Shown here one piece after another: positions 6,769 through 14,669 of a DNA stretch of 16,334 nucleotides. Source of the DNA: TMED27 sp964350695 (lineage in GTDB: Bacteria; Pseudomonadota; Alphaproteobacteria; Micavibrionales; Micavibrionaceae); assembly GCA_964350695.1 (NCBI GenBank), contig CAYGKM010000021.1, forward strand, positions 1 through 16,334, given 5' to 3'. The first letter of the stretch is position 1. Every line of letters begins with the position of its first letter. The notes below the pieces were generated by a model. The model worked only from the letters and a program-made list of their open reading frames with translations, was not told the origin of the DNA and did not search any database. Position numbers and translations under genes: made by a program.

Positions 6769-7722
6769 TTATGCCTCTTGAATATCCGCAAACCGCCCGC
6801 CCGGACGATAGCTTTCAAGATAGGTGGGAAGAATGACATCCATGGCTGTAGGTGTTACGCCCAAATCAGACAAACCCTTCGCACTCATTGATACCACAGT
6901 ATCGGTTTTCAAACTCTCCACTTGATCGCGCGTCAAAGGAGGCTTAGGCAACAACCCTAAAAAACTGGCCTGAATTTTCGCAATGGCAAACGGCAAATTC
7001 ACAAGGAGCCTACGCTGCTCCGTATACTTGAAAAGCCGCTCGTAAATCTCTTTAAAGCTTACTATTTCAGGGCCGCCGAGTTCAAATATCTGGCCTTGCG
7101 CGGGAATATTACCAATTGCCGCCATAACGGCGTCCGCAACATCGCCGACATATACAGGCTGAAAACGGGTTTTGCCGCCGCCGATCAATGGCAAGGCCGG
7201 CGCAATAAGAGCAATTTGCGCAAATCTGTTAAAAAACTCATCATCCTCGCCAAAAATCACACTCGGGCGAAGAATAAAAGCGGTTTTAAAATTCGAAAGA
7301 ACCTCTTTTTCGCCTTCAAGCTTTGTCTTGGCATATTTAGAAGTGGCCTGATCAATGCCCAACGCAGAAATATGAATAAAATTCGCCGTTTTCGCTTTTT
7401 TACACGCCGCCGCGATTCTAGACGGCGCATCAACATGAACCGCGCTAAACTGCCCGCGCCTTTTTTCAAACAAAATACCGATGCAATTCACAACCACATC
7501 TGCATTTTTCACGGCCTCGGCAATGCTGCCCTCATCTTTAACATCACATTGAAAAGGCACAATCTGCCCCGGCGTCCCTGCGGTTTTTAAAAAATACGCA
7601 CGCTCCGGTACGCGGGTCGCAACCTTCACCGCATAGCCCTTGGTCGCCAGCTCACGCACCACATTACGCCCGACAAAGCCGGTTCCGCCAAACACAGTCG
7701 CTATTTTTTGATTCTGAGTCAT
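6769..7722 (-). CDS. NDUFA9-like NAD(P)-binding protein (atypical SDR)
   Basis: This 317-residue protein is a Rossmann-fold member of the atypical extended short-chain dehydrogenase family, close to the mitochondrial complex I accessory subunit NDUFA9. It has the dinucleotide loop VFGGTGFVGR (10-19), an Asp at the end of the second half-strand region (QCDV, 58-61), and a HISALG segment (117-122). An intact YAKTK (130-134) gives the Tyr-x3-Lys pair. Bacterial relatives are usually annotated as complex I NDUFA9 family proteins, but their reaction is not established. The frame opens at a TTG (7743), but the ATG at 7722 puts the Rossmann loop at the usual distance from the N-terminus and has AAGGG 11 bases upstream. 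It is the first gene of the unit with surA and rsmA. Confidence 0.88.
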   Translation of the reverse strand: MTQNQKIATVFGGTGFVGRNVVRELATKGYAVKVATRVPERAYFLKTAGTPGQIVPFQCDVKDEGSIAEAVKNADVVVNCIGILFEKRRGQFSAVHVDAPSRIAAACKKAKTANFIHISALGIDQATSKYAKTKLEGEKEVLSNFKTAFILRPSVIFGEDDEFFNRFAQIALIAPALPLIGGGKTRFQPVYVGDVADAVMAAIGNIPAQGQIFELGGPEIVSFKEIYERLFKYTEQRRLLVNLPFAIAKIQASFLGLLPKPPLTRDQVESLKTDTVVSMSAKGLSDLGVTPTAMDVILPTYLESYRPGGRFADIQEA

Positions 7723-7835
7723 CTTAAGCAAAGCCCTTTTCAAAATACCTCACCAATATGGCCTGTCCGAAGCAAAATATCCAGTCTGATATACAAACTC
7801 TGAAACTATTAGGGCAGCGCTTACGAATAAGAAAT

Positions 7836-8576
7836 ATGATCAAAAACATTCTGATTTTCGCCCTCATAATCGGCTGCATAGCGTTTGGCGGCGAATCCTT
7901 GCGTGCGCAGCTGGATGATAAAGATATGGAGGGTATCGACCATTTAGTGGTTGCCGAGCTTTTTACCTCGCAAAGCTGCTCCTCCTGCCCGCCTGCAGAC
8001 AAAATCCTTGCGCAAATTGCCGAAAACCAAAATGTAATCGCTCTCGGCTTCCATGTCACATATTGGGATCATCTACACTGGAAAGACACATTGGGGCAGG
8101 ACTTAGCCTCCGAGCGCCAGCGCAATTACGCCGCCTATCGCAAAGATGGCCGCGTCTATACCCCGCAAATGATTCTAAACGGCGAGCAGCAATTTGTTGG
8201 TAACGACGCGGATCGCCTGCTGCGAACCTTAAAGAAAACGAATGAGGTCGCGGCCATAAACCTCTCAGCCGAGGGAAAGGCCATCAAAGTCCTCATCCCC
8301 GATTTACCTATGAACACATCAAACTCTGTATCTTTCTGGCTTTACGGCATAAAGAAAACCCATACACAAGACATCCCCAGCGGCGAAAATAAAGGTCGTA
8401 CTGTAACATACACAAACGCGGTGATGCATGAACGCGAATATAGTCGCACAGGGGCTTTAAGAGAATTCGAGTTCGAAAACCCGAATTGGAGTGATATTGA
8501 CGCGCTGGTTTTAATCGCCCAAAGAAACCGTTTCGGAGAGATTATCGCCGCCGGAATTACACCTGTAAGCTATTAA
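7836..8576 (+). CDS. DUF1223 thioredoxin-like exported protein
   Basis: The first 22 or so residues (MIKNILIFALIIGCIAFGG) form a signal peptide or signal anchor. The rest is a DUF1223 domain, a thioredoxin-like fold found widely in Alphaproteobacteria. The signature ELFTSQSCSSCPPAD (41-55) provides a CxxC pair, Cys48 and Cys51, and YTPQMILNG (108-116) supplies the cis-proline-type loop. A periplasmic redox role is likely from the fold, but no activity is established for the family. The protein has 246 residues from the ATG at 7836. The frame extends upstream to an ATG at 7758, but that would add 26 polar residues in front of the signal sequence, so I reject it. The stop overlaps uvrD's stop by four bases tail to tail. 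Confidence 0.88.
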   Translation: MIKNILIFALIIGCIAFGGESLRAQLDDKDMEGIDHLVVAELFTSQSCSSCPPADKILAQIAENQNVIALGFHVTYWDHLHWKDTLGQDLASERQRNYAAYRKDGRVYTPQMILNGEQQFVGNDADRLLRTLKKTNEVAAINLSAEGKAIKVLIPDLPMNTSNSVSFWLYGIKKTHTQDIPSGENKGRTVTYTNAVMHEREYSRTGALREFEFENPNWSDIDALVLIAQRNRFGEIIAAGITPVSY

Positions 8577-10798
8577 AGCGCATCAGGCTTCTGCACAAAA
8601 CTATCCATCACCCGCTTTTTCCCTGATTTCTCAAACGCGATATCCAGCTTATGCCCATCAATATTAATGATTTTCCCGTATCCGAATTTATCGTGGAACA
8701 CACGGTCCCCGCGCGCAAAAACAACGCCGCTTTCTGATCTCACTTTTCGCTCGTGAATCTCGCGCTTAGGCATTGGCGTACGCGGCTTAAACCCGCTGCT
8801 ATCCCAATGGCTGGAGCGCCCGCTGCCTGCGCCTTGCGCAATATCACTACTCACCTCCACATGGTCTTTCGGCAATTCATCGACAAAACGTGAAGGAATA
8901 GAATTCACCCAAGACCCGTACATACGGCGGTTCGCCGCAAAAGAAATATGTGCATGTTTTTTCGCGCGCGTTATCCCCACATAGGCGAGGCGCCGCTCCT
9001 CTTCCAAACCCTTAAGGCCGTTTTCATCCATGCTGCGCTGGGACGGAAAAAGCCCCTCTTCCCAGCCCGGCAAAAACACCGCATCAAACTCCAAACCCTT
9101 CGCCCCGTGAAGCGTCATAATCGTCGCGTGCTCCCCGCCTGATTGATCCTGGTTCTCCAAAACAAGCGCCACATGCTCCAAAAACTCAGGTAAGCTCTCA
9201 TATTCCTGCAAGCCCGAAATCAGCTCTTTCAAGTTTTCTAACCGCCCCGGCGCTTCGGGGGTTTTGTCCTCTTTCCACATCTGCATATAGCCCGATTCGT
9301 CCAGAACCTGCGCCGCCAGCTCTGCATGATGCATCGCATCCACGAGGCTGCGCCAGCGCGCAAAATCATCGAGGAGTTTCATCAATGTGGTTTTAACCTT
9401 CGGGCGCAGCTCATCTGTCTGCGTGAGATCCATAATCGAATCATAAAGATTAATGCCATGCGAGCGCCCATATGCATAAAGCGTCTGCACCGTCGAATCG
9501 CCTAAGCCCCGCTTGGGTTTGTTTATAATCCGCTCCAGCGCCAAATCATCCGCGGGCTGCACAATCACCCGCAAATATGCCAGCGCATCGCGGATTTCCA
9601 TGCGCTCATAAAATCGTGGTCCGCCCAAAACTTTGTACGGCAAGCCAAGCTTGATAAACCGCTCCTCAAATTCCCGCGTTTGAAATCCGGCGCGCACTAA
9701 AACCGCAACACCGTCCAGCGATTGCCCTTTGCGCTGCAATTGCTCGATCTCTTCACCAACCCAGCGCGCCTCGGCTTCGCCGTCCCAAAGCCCGCGCACA
9801 CGGATTTTTTCGCCCTCGCCCGCCTCGCTCCAGAGCTCTTTACCCAATCGCCCTTCATTATTGGCAATTACGGCGTGCGCAGCTTTAAGGATGTTATTGG
9901 TCGAGCGATAATTTTGCTCAAGACGGATAATTTTTGCCCCCGGAAAATCTTTTTCAAAACGCAAAATATTGCCCACTTCCGCGCCGCGCCAGCCATAAAT
10001 GGATTGGTCATCATCCCCCACGCAGCAAATATTATTTGAGCCCTGCGCCAGCAGCCGCAGCCACAAATACTGCGCCACGTTCGTATCTTGATACTCATCC
10101 ACCATGATATATTGAAAACGGCGGTGATAATCCTCGAGCACCGTTTTATTCGCAGGGTCTTTCAAAATCGTAATCATATGCAGCAAAAGATCGCCGAAAT
10201 CACAGGCATTAATCGCCCGCATGCGGCTTTGATAGACCTCGTATAAAAGCTTCAGCTTCCCATCCGCAATATCGCCAACTTCATCCACATTCACTTGAGA
10301 AGGGTTAAGCCCGCGATCCTTCCAGCGATCAATATAAGAGATCATCGCTTTCGGCACCCATTTCTTATGATCAATGCTATTCACTTCCATGATCTGCTTA
10401 AGCAGCCGCACCTGATCGTCAGGATCAAGGATCGTGAAATTACTCGACAGTCCGACAAGCTCCGCATGCTTGCGCAACATCCGCGCCGCCAGCGAGTGAA
10501 ACGTACCAAGCCACCATCCTTCTACAGGCGCGCCGCCCATAAGCGTAGATACGCGGTGCTTCATTTCCTGCGCGGCCTTATTCGTGAAGGTCACGGATAG
10601 AATTTGCGATGGATAGGCACGGCCCGTATTCAGCAAATGCGCCAATCTGGTCGTCAGCACGCGCGTTTTTCCCGTCCCCGCACCCGCCAGCACAAGCACC
10701 GGCCCGTCCAATGCCTCTACGGCTTCGGATTGCGGGGCGTTTAAACCTTGGAGATAAGGAGCAGAAGGGCTCGCGAGTGAAGAAATTGAATCATGCAT
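8573..10798 (-). CDS. uvrD: ATP-dependent DNA helicase, UvrD/PcrA type
   Basis: This is a 741-residue superfamily 1A 3'-5' DNA helicase acting in nucleotide excision repair, mismatch repair and removal of RecA filaments. All helicase motifs are visible: Walker A AGAGTGKT (38-45), Ia SVTFTNKAA (68-76), Walker B MVDEYQD (232-238), III GDDDQSIYGWRGA (261-273), QNYRST (295-300), V TLHGAKGLEF (562-571) and VI RRLAYVGITRAK (601-612). A Gly/Ser-rich linker leads to the C-terminal Tudor-like domain (about 693-737, DRVFHDKFGYGKI), which in PcrA and UvrD contacts RNA polymerase. Nothing is missing. It lies 63 bases behind the diguanylate cyclase gene, with a hairpin in that gap close to its start codon. 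Confidence 0.96.
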   Translation of the reverse strand: MHDSISSLASPSAPYLQGLNAPQSEAVEALDGPVLVLAGAGTGKTRVLTTRLAHLLNTGRAYPSQILSVTFTNKAAQEMKHRVSTLMGGAPVEGWWLGTFHSLAARMLRKHAELVGLSSNFTILDPDDQVRLLKQIMEVNSIDHKKWVPKAMISYIDRWKDRGLNPSQVNVDEVGDIADGKLKLLYEVYQSRMRAINACDFGDLLLHMITILKDPANKTVLEDYHRRFQYIMVDEYQDTNVAQYLWLRLLAQGSNNICCVGDDDQSIYGWRGAEVGNILRFEKDFPGAKIIRLEQNYRSTNNILKAAHAVIANNEGRLGKELWSEAGEGEKIRVRGLWDGEAEARWVGEEIEQLQRKGQSLDGVAVLVRAGFQTREFEERFIKLGLPYKVLGGPRFYERMEIRDALAYLRVIVQPADDLALERIINKPKRGLGDSTVQTLYAYGRSHGINLYDSIMDLTQTDELRPKVKTTLMKLLDDFARWRSLVDAMHHAELAAQVLDESGYMQMWKEDKTPEAPGRLENLKELISGLQEYESLPEFLEHVALVLENQDQSGGEHATIMTLHGAKGLEFDAVFLPGWEEGLFPSQRSMDENGLKGLEEERRLAYVGITRAKKHAHISFAANRRMYGSWVNSIPSRFVDELPKDHVEVSSDIAQGAGSGRSSHWDSSGFKPRTPMPKREIHERKVRSESGVVFARGDRVFHDKFGYGKIINIDGHKLDIAFEKSGKKRVMDSFVQKPDAL

Positions 10799-10812
10799 AG
10801 ATTTAAATTAAA

Positions 10813-10835
10813 CCCTTATGCGCAGCGCGCAAGGG
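10813..10835 (-). terminator. Hairpin between the diguanylate cyclase gene and uvrD
   Basis: On the minus strand CCCTTGCGC pairs with GCGC-AT-AAGGG around a three-base loop: nine pairs with a two-base bulge. It is followed by TTTAATTTAAAT, a poor T run. It may be a weak terminator or attenuator. The 3' arm ends 14 bases before the uvrD ATG and contains the only ribosome-binding-like sequence there (AAGGG). Confidence 0.4.
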
Positions 10836-10861
10836 CAGAGCGTAATAAACAAAAGGAATAA

Positions 10862-11899
10862 TCAGGATTTCTTGCCGGGGGCCGCCGCAATCTGATTGCG
10901 CCCGTTATTTTTGGCAATATAAAGCGCCGTATCCGCGCGCTCGATGATATCATCGGATTGTTCACCAACAACAAATTCCGCCGCGCCGCCCGAAAGCGTA
11001 ATGCGCCCCAGTTTCTCGCCCGTATTACGGTTTACAAGCTCTTTGCCTTCCACCGCTGCCCGCAAGGAATCTGCCACTTTCATGGCAAATTGAAGATTGG
11101 TTTGCGGCAAAATAATAGCAAACTCTTCGCCGCCATAACGCGCCGCAAAATCCCGCCCTTTCACACCGTCTGTCAGGCATTTTGCAACAAGGCGCAAAAC
11201 CTGATCGCCGACCTGATGACCGAAATCATCGTTAAATGCTTTAAAATGATCAATATCCATTAGAATGAGCGTAAACGTTTCGCCTTCCGCTTTTGCGTTT
11301 TGAATAACGCGCTCAATTTCCGCATCAAAGGATTTACGGTTCGCCAAATTCGTTAATCCATCTGTAAGCGCTTGTTTGCGAGCGCTTTCCAAATCTTTGC
11401 GAAGAGAATCCATTTCTTTGGAAGAGCGCTCAAGCTCAGCTTCCAATTCGAAATTACGCTTGACCATCTCTTGCGTATTTACGATGACGCCGTCCAGAGT
11501 TGCTCTGATATCCGCAGGCGTCATATCAGCGCTAAGCCTGCCGCTCGCCTCTTCCAAAGCCTGACTATAGCTAGATGTCGCAGATTTTAAATCTGTCATC
11601 CGGCCGGCTACGTCCTTAATGGCCGCCTGAATCTTATTGCCCGCTTCTTGAACCTGCTCGTCTTCTTTACTGTCATTCAGAAAACGCTCATAAATTTCAA
11701 TGCAGACTTCATCATCAATTTTTTTGCCCGATTGCAAAAGCAAATCTATGGCATGCACGGCTTCAGGGTGGCCCTTAGCATAATAGACAAACCACAATTC
11801 AAAGTTCTTGGGAATAGGCGCAAGATTAAGCTCATGGATTTTATCCATCGCCTGTTTTGCAAAATTATCTGCCTGATCTTTTGAACGAATATATTGCAC
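10862..11899 (-). CDS. Diguanylate cyclase (GGDEF), soluble
   Basis: This 345-residue protein makes cyclic di-GMP from two GTP. The N-terminal region (1-80), with LAPIPKNFELWFVYYAKG (26-43), matches an N-terminal segment common to soluble alphaproteobacterial diguanylate cyclases. A coiled coil (about 140-178) leads into the GGDEF domain (about 175-338). The active site GGEEF (256-260), the metal-binding MDIDHFKAFND (214-224) and DGLTNLANR (180-188) are intact, so activity is expected. The allosteric inhibitory RxxD site reads KGRD (247-250), with Lys replacing the key Arg. There is no membrane segment or recognisable sensor domain. The start is a GTG with no good ribosome binding site; the conserved N-terminal segment begins right after it. 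A CtrA-type promoter lies directly upstream. Confidence 0.94.
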   Translation of the reverse strand: MQYIRSKDQADNFAKQAMDKIHELNLAPIPKNFELWFVYYAKGHPEAVHAIDLLLQSGKKIDDEVCIEIYERFLNDSKEDEQVQEAGNKIQAAIKDVAGRMTDLKSATSSYSQALEEASGRLSADMTPADIRATLDGVIVNTQEMVKRNFELEAELERSSKEMDSLRKDLESARKQALTDGLTNLANRKSFDAEIERVIQNAKAEGETFTLILMDIDHFKAFNDDFGHQVGDQVLRLVAKCLTDGVKGRDFAARYGGEEFAIILPQTNLQFAMKVADSLRAAVEGKELVNRNTGEKLGRITLSGGAAEFVVGEQSDDIIERADTALYIAKNNGRNQIAAAPGKKS

Positions 11900-11907
11900 A
11901 GTTATCT

Positions 11908-11939
11908 ATTCTATAAGTTTAAACTTAAAAGCAGCTTAA
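11908..11939 (-). promoter_or_regulatory. Candidate CtrA-dependent promoter of the diguanylate cyclase
   Basis: Positions 11925-11939 read TTAA-N7-TTAA, followed on the plus strand by C, the full consensus for the alphaproteobacterial regulator CtrA. On the minus strand TAGAAT (11913-11908) lies 11 bases downstream of the box, so the box covers the -35 region as in known CtrA-activated promoters. Predicted transcription starts near 11901, only a few bases before the GTG at 11899, which would make the mRNA almost leaderless. Confidence 0.55.
11914..11927. repeat. Perfect 14-base palindrome in the cyclase promoter
   Basis: TAAGTTTAAACTTA is its own reverse complement and lies between the CtrA-type box and the -10, sharing three bases with the box. 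It could be a second operator. Confidence 0.4.
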
Positions 11940-11970
11940 CAAGGTATGCGCAAAGGCAAAAGCGAGAAAG

Positions 11971-12549
11971 CTATTCAAAAGCAAAAAATGTTCTTAATTC
12001 TTCAATATTCTCAAAAACATGGTAAAGATCTTGCGTCCTTTGATGCAAAAAATTTTGCTCCTGCGCATGGCGCATAAGCTCCAAAAGTGGATCCCAATAC
12101 CCATAAGCGTTTACAAGTGCAATCGGCTTATCGTGCAAACCTATCTGCTTCCATGTCAAAATCTCGAAAAACTCCGCCAGCGTGCCTAAACCCCCCGGCA
12201 AAATCACAAAGCCTTGCGATAGTGCCGCCATCATTTGTTGGCGCTCATGCATATCCTTTGTATGATAAAGCATGGTTAGACCCTGATGTGCCCGCTCCAT
12301 CGAGACCAGACTTTTAGGCATAACACCGGTAACCTTGCCGCCCGCATCAACCGCCGCATCTGCCGCCGCGCCCATAAGCCCGCCTTGCGCGCCGCCATAC
12401 ACAACATGCCAGCCTTCCGCCGCCGCCATCGCCCCCATATCAGCCGCGAGTGTCTTATAACGCGCTTCAACGCGATCAGAAGACGCACAAAACACGCAAA
12501 CAGACCGCGATAAAGGATGATCAGGAAGGGTAAAGGGTGGCGCGGGCAT
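11971..12549 (-). CDS. LOG-family (TIGR00730) Rossmann protein
   Basis: This 192-residue protein belongs to the LOG family. Characterised members hydrolyse nucleoside 5'-monophosphates to base and ribose 5-phosphate, some acting on cytokinin nucleotides. The nucleotide-binding and catalytic signature PGGLGTLAEFFE (118-129) is complete. MHERQQMM (100-107) provides the conserved Arg region, and VYGGAQGGLMG (50-60) forms the first phosphate loop. It is cytoplasmic. In most bacteria its physiological substrate is unknown. Its ATG shares one base with the stop codon of the LprI-domain gene (TAATG), so translation is coupled to that gene. A 71-base gap with a separate promoter separates it from the diguanylate cyclase gene. 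Confidence 0.92.
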   Translation of the reverse strand: MPAPPFTLPDHPLSRSVCVFCASSDRVEARYKTLAADMGAMAAAEGWHVVYGGAQGGLMGAAADAAVDAGGKVTGVMPKSLVSMERAHQGLTMLYHTKDMHERQQMMAALSQGFVILPGGLGTLAEFFEILTWKQIGLHDKPIALVNAYGYWDPLLELMRHAQEQNFLHQRTQDLYHVFENIEELRTFFAFE

Positions 12550-13382
12550 TATTGGGCGGCTGCGCCGGCTTCTTTTGATGGCTCTTCAAGGAACTGATAT
12601 TTGCCGTCTACCCGATATAAAATATGGGGCGCGCACGAAGCGTCCGAAACCTCTAAAGCAATGCCGCATGTCTCTTCGGCATTTGGGTGTGGAACAGGCC
12701 GCAAACTCAGCGAAGAACTGCATACATGGCGCTTATCATCATATGCGCCGCTTTTTGCTTTGCTTTGTTCATGCGGCATCAAAAACAGCGAAAACGTCTC
12801 GCTTTGCGGGCGGCCCGTATCAGGCTTTTCAGTAATCGCAATAATCGCCATAAGCGCATCTGTTTTTGGCGCAATCCGAAGACCCGTCATAATCACTTCG
12901 TCTTCGGCATCACAATCCAGATCAAGGCTTAAGGATTCCCCGAAACGCCAGAAGACATCGGGATAATCATTCGCCAAAGCATTCATCCAGCGTGGCTGCG
13001 CCTTAATATCTATCGGCTTTGTGGCCGTGTCTTCATTCATGGTGTCAAGCGCGCCAATCCGCTCTTCATTAATCCGGTTCAAACACCGCAATTCCTGCAA
13101 ACGCTTTAAAGACCCGTCTTCAACTTGATCGGATTCAAGTGCGCATTCCTGATCGCGGTATTCGAGCCATTTTTTTTGAATATCTTTGAGGGATTCAAGC
13201 TCTTCATCCGCGCTTGCCTTGTCTGCCGCGCTAAAGGCTTCGTTCAAAAGCCCCTCTATATGTTTATGTTGTGTCGATTCACAGGAAATAACATCCGCCG
13301 TGCTGCGCGCGCTGTCACATGCACCCGAAGCAAAACCCTGAAGCGGGAACAAAACAGCCGCCATAAAAAGAAAAACTCTCAT
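12549..13382 (-). CDS. Exported LprI/DUF1311-domain protein
   Basis: From the ATG at 13382 the protein has 277 residues. A signal peptide (about 1-20, MRVFLFMAAVLFPLQGFASG) is followed by an LprI-type (DUF1311) domain at about 21-112. Its conserved cysteines are at 22, 34, 80 and 100, and its signatures are DIQKKWLEYRDQEC (67-80) and EDGSLKRLQELRC (88-100). The M. tuberculosis founder of this family inhibits lysozyme; most members are untested. The remaining 160 residues, with further cysteines, match nothing I recognise. The frame also opens at a GTG at 13400, but the ATG gives a cleaner signal peptide; neither has a clear ribosome binding site. It lies 54 bases behind the unknown 397-residue gene and is coupled to the LOG gene. 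Confidence 0.82.
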   Translation of the reverse strand: MRVFLFMAAVLFPLQGFASGACDSARSTADVISCESTQHKHIEGLLNEAFSAADKASADEELESLKDIQKKWLEYRDQECALESDQVEDGSLKRLQELRCLNRINEERIGALDTMNEDTATKPIDIKAQPRWMNALANDYPDVFWRFGESLSLDLDCDAEDEVIMTGLRIAPKTDALMAIIAITEKPDTGRPQSETFSLFLMPHEQSKAKSGAYDDKRHVCSSSLSLRPVPHPNAEETCGIALEVSDASCAPHILYRVDGKYQFLEEPSKEAGAAAQ

Positions 13383-13436
13383 AAGAGAGTGATAAAGCAC
13401 TCATCAATATGAGGCAAGAAGATGTTGGAAAGGGGT

Positions 13437-14630
13437 TTAGGCGAAACCGCTCATGCCCGGAGAAGAAGTCGCAAGCTGCCTTCTAAGCTCAAGATCGTTT
13501 TCAATACTAGCGTGCTTAATACTAGAACCACTGTTGATAAAGTTGCCAATATCGGAAACATCAATAACATTACCTTTAAATATCATCGGATCCGCAATAG
13601 CGGAAACATCATATCCCGCAACCTCAGCAGCCAGCGCGGATGGCTCTGAATTTTCTTTCATCACAGCTAGAACCTCTTGAGGCTCGGAAACAGCAAGAGC
13701 CACAGAAACACCGGCATCCTCAGCATCTGAAACGACGTTAACTTGTGCAAGGTCATAATCTCCTACATTTCCGCCTTCATTTTTAACGGCCATAACGATT
13801 GCATCATTATCAGCCTCAATACCTTTGTAATTATCAACATCAGCCTGAAGACCTTCAATCGCAGCCGTCATAGCAGCATACTCTGCAGTGTTCTCGGGCT
13901 TAGTCAAAAGCTCTTGCATATATTTCACAAGACCTTGCGGATTTGTTGCGGAGAGATTTTCCATTTTTGCCAGAACAGGCGCAGGAATCTCATGTGGAAT
14001 TTCTGATTCATACCCACCGGTTTCTGCATTATACTTAAGGCTGAGTTTCTCGACAATAAGCTGTGCAATTTCTTGCTTTACACTATCTGTCAAAACACCT
14101 TTCACATCCGCATACCCCTCACTAAGAGACGCTGCGACAGAAATTTTATTCATTGCCAATTTTGCAATTGCAGGAACAGGGAACTTTGCAGAGGCGCCTG
14201 CACCGATAGCCGCACCGACTAAACCTGTATTCTCGGACTGCCTGAACGCATCATTACCCGCGGCTGCGCCAACGCCTTTATCAATACTTGCATCACCAAG
14301 CGCTTGCTCAATAGGCTTTTGCGCAGTCTTTACATCATCAACATAACTTGCACGCACCTGCTGGGCATCACCAAGTGCGTTTTTTGACATAGTTCCGGCA
14401 TCATAGTTACCCGCAATATTGCTACCCACTTCAGTAGAGGAGCTGGCTTGCGGCATATCATTAAGAGGGTTGCGCCCTATCAAAGTATTTATGGCTGATT
14501 CTTGTTGGGAAAATGTATCTAAAGCAACTTTCGCTATACCGCCGCCAAGCGTTTTTGGCGCAACAGCGTTTACGAGGGACGCTTCGCCCACCGCCGCTCT
14601 ACCAAACATAGCTTTATTGTTAGAAATCAT
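13437..14630 (-). CDS. Unrecognised 397-residue protein lacking Cys and Trp
   Basis: I do not recognise this protein. It is rich in Ala, Ser, Gly, Asn, Val and acidic residues, with no Cys, no Trp and only two His. It has no signal peptide. The first 130 or so residues look flexible and polar. A Gly/Ala-rich stretch (about 136-170, including AAIGAGASAKFPVPA) is mildly hydrophobic. Residues 180-290 look helical, and the C-terminal third is acidic with Val/Ala-rich strands, ending in PGMSGFA. The composition resembles proteins secreted without a signal peptide, or large flexible surface or filament proteins, but no export motif is evident. The ATG has GGTG a few bases upstream. A CtrA-type box and a perfect -10 lie just ahead. 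By eye its base composition is more AT-rich than its neighbours. Confidence 0.8.
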   Translation of the reverse strand: MISNNKAMFGRAAVGEASLVNAVAPKTLGGGIAKVALDTFSQQESAINTLIGRNPLNDMPQASSSTEVGSNIAGNYDAGTMSKNALGDAQQVRASYVDDVKTAQKPIEQALGDASIDKGVGAAAGNDAFRQSENTGLVGAAIGAGASAKFPVPAIAKLAMNKISVAASLSEGYADVKGVLTDSVKQEIAQLIVEKLSLKYNAETGGYESEIPHEIPAPVLAKMENLSATNPQGLVKYMQELLTKPENTAEYAAMTAAIEGLQADVDNYKGIEADNDAIVMAVKNEGGNVGDYDLAQVNVVSDAEDAGVSVALAVSEPQEVLAVMKENSEPSALAAEVAGYDVSAIADPMIFKGNVIDVSDIGNFINSGSSIKHASIENDLELRRQLATSSPGMSGFA

Positions 14631-14669
14631 TTCACACCACTATTAATACTATTCGCTTTATATGTAAAT

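Noticed and set aside
7723..7743. TTG at 7743 as start of the NDUFA9-like gene
   Set aside because: It adds seven residues not typical of the family; the ATG at 7722 sits at the normal distance from the GGTGFVG loop and has an upstream AAGGG.
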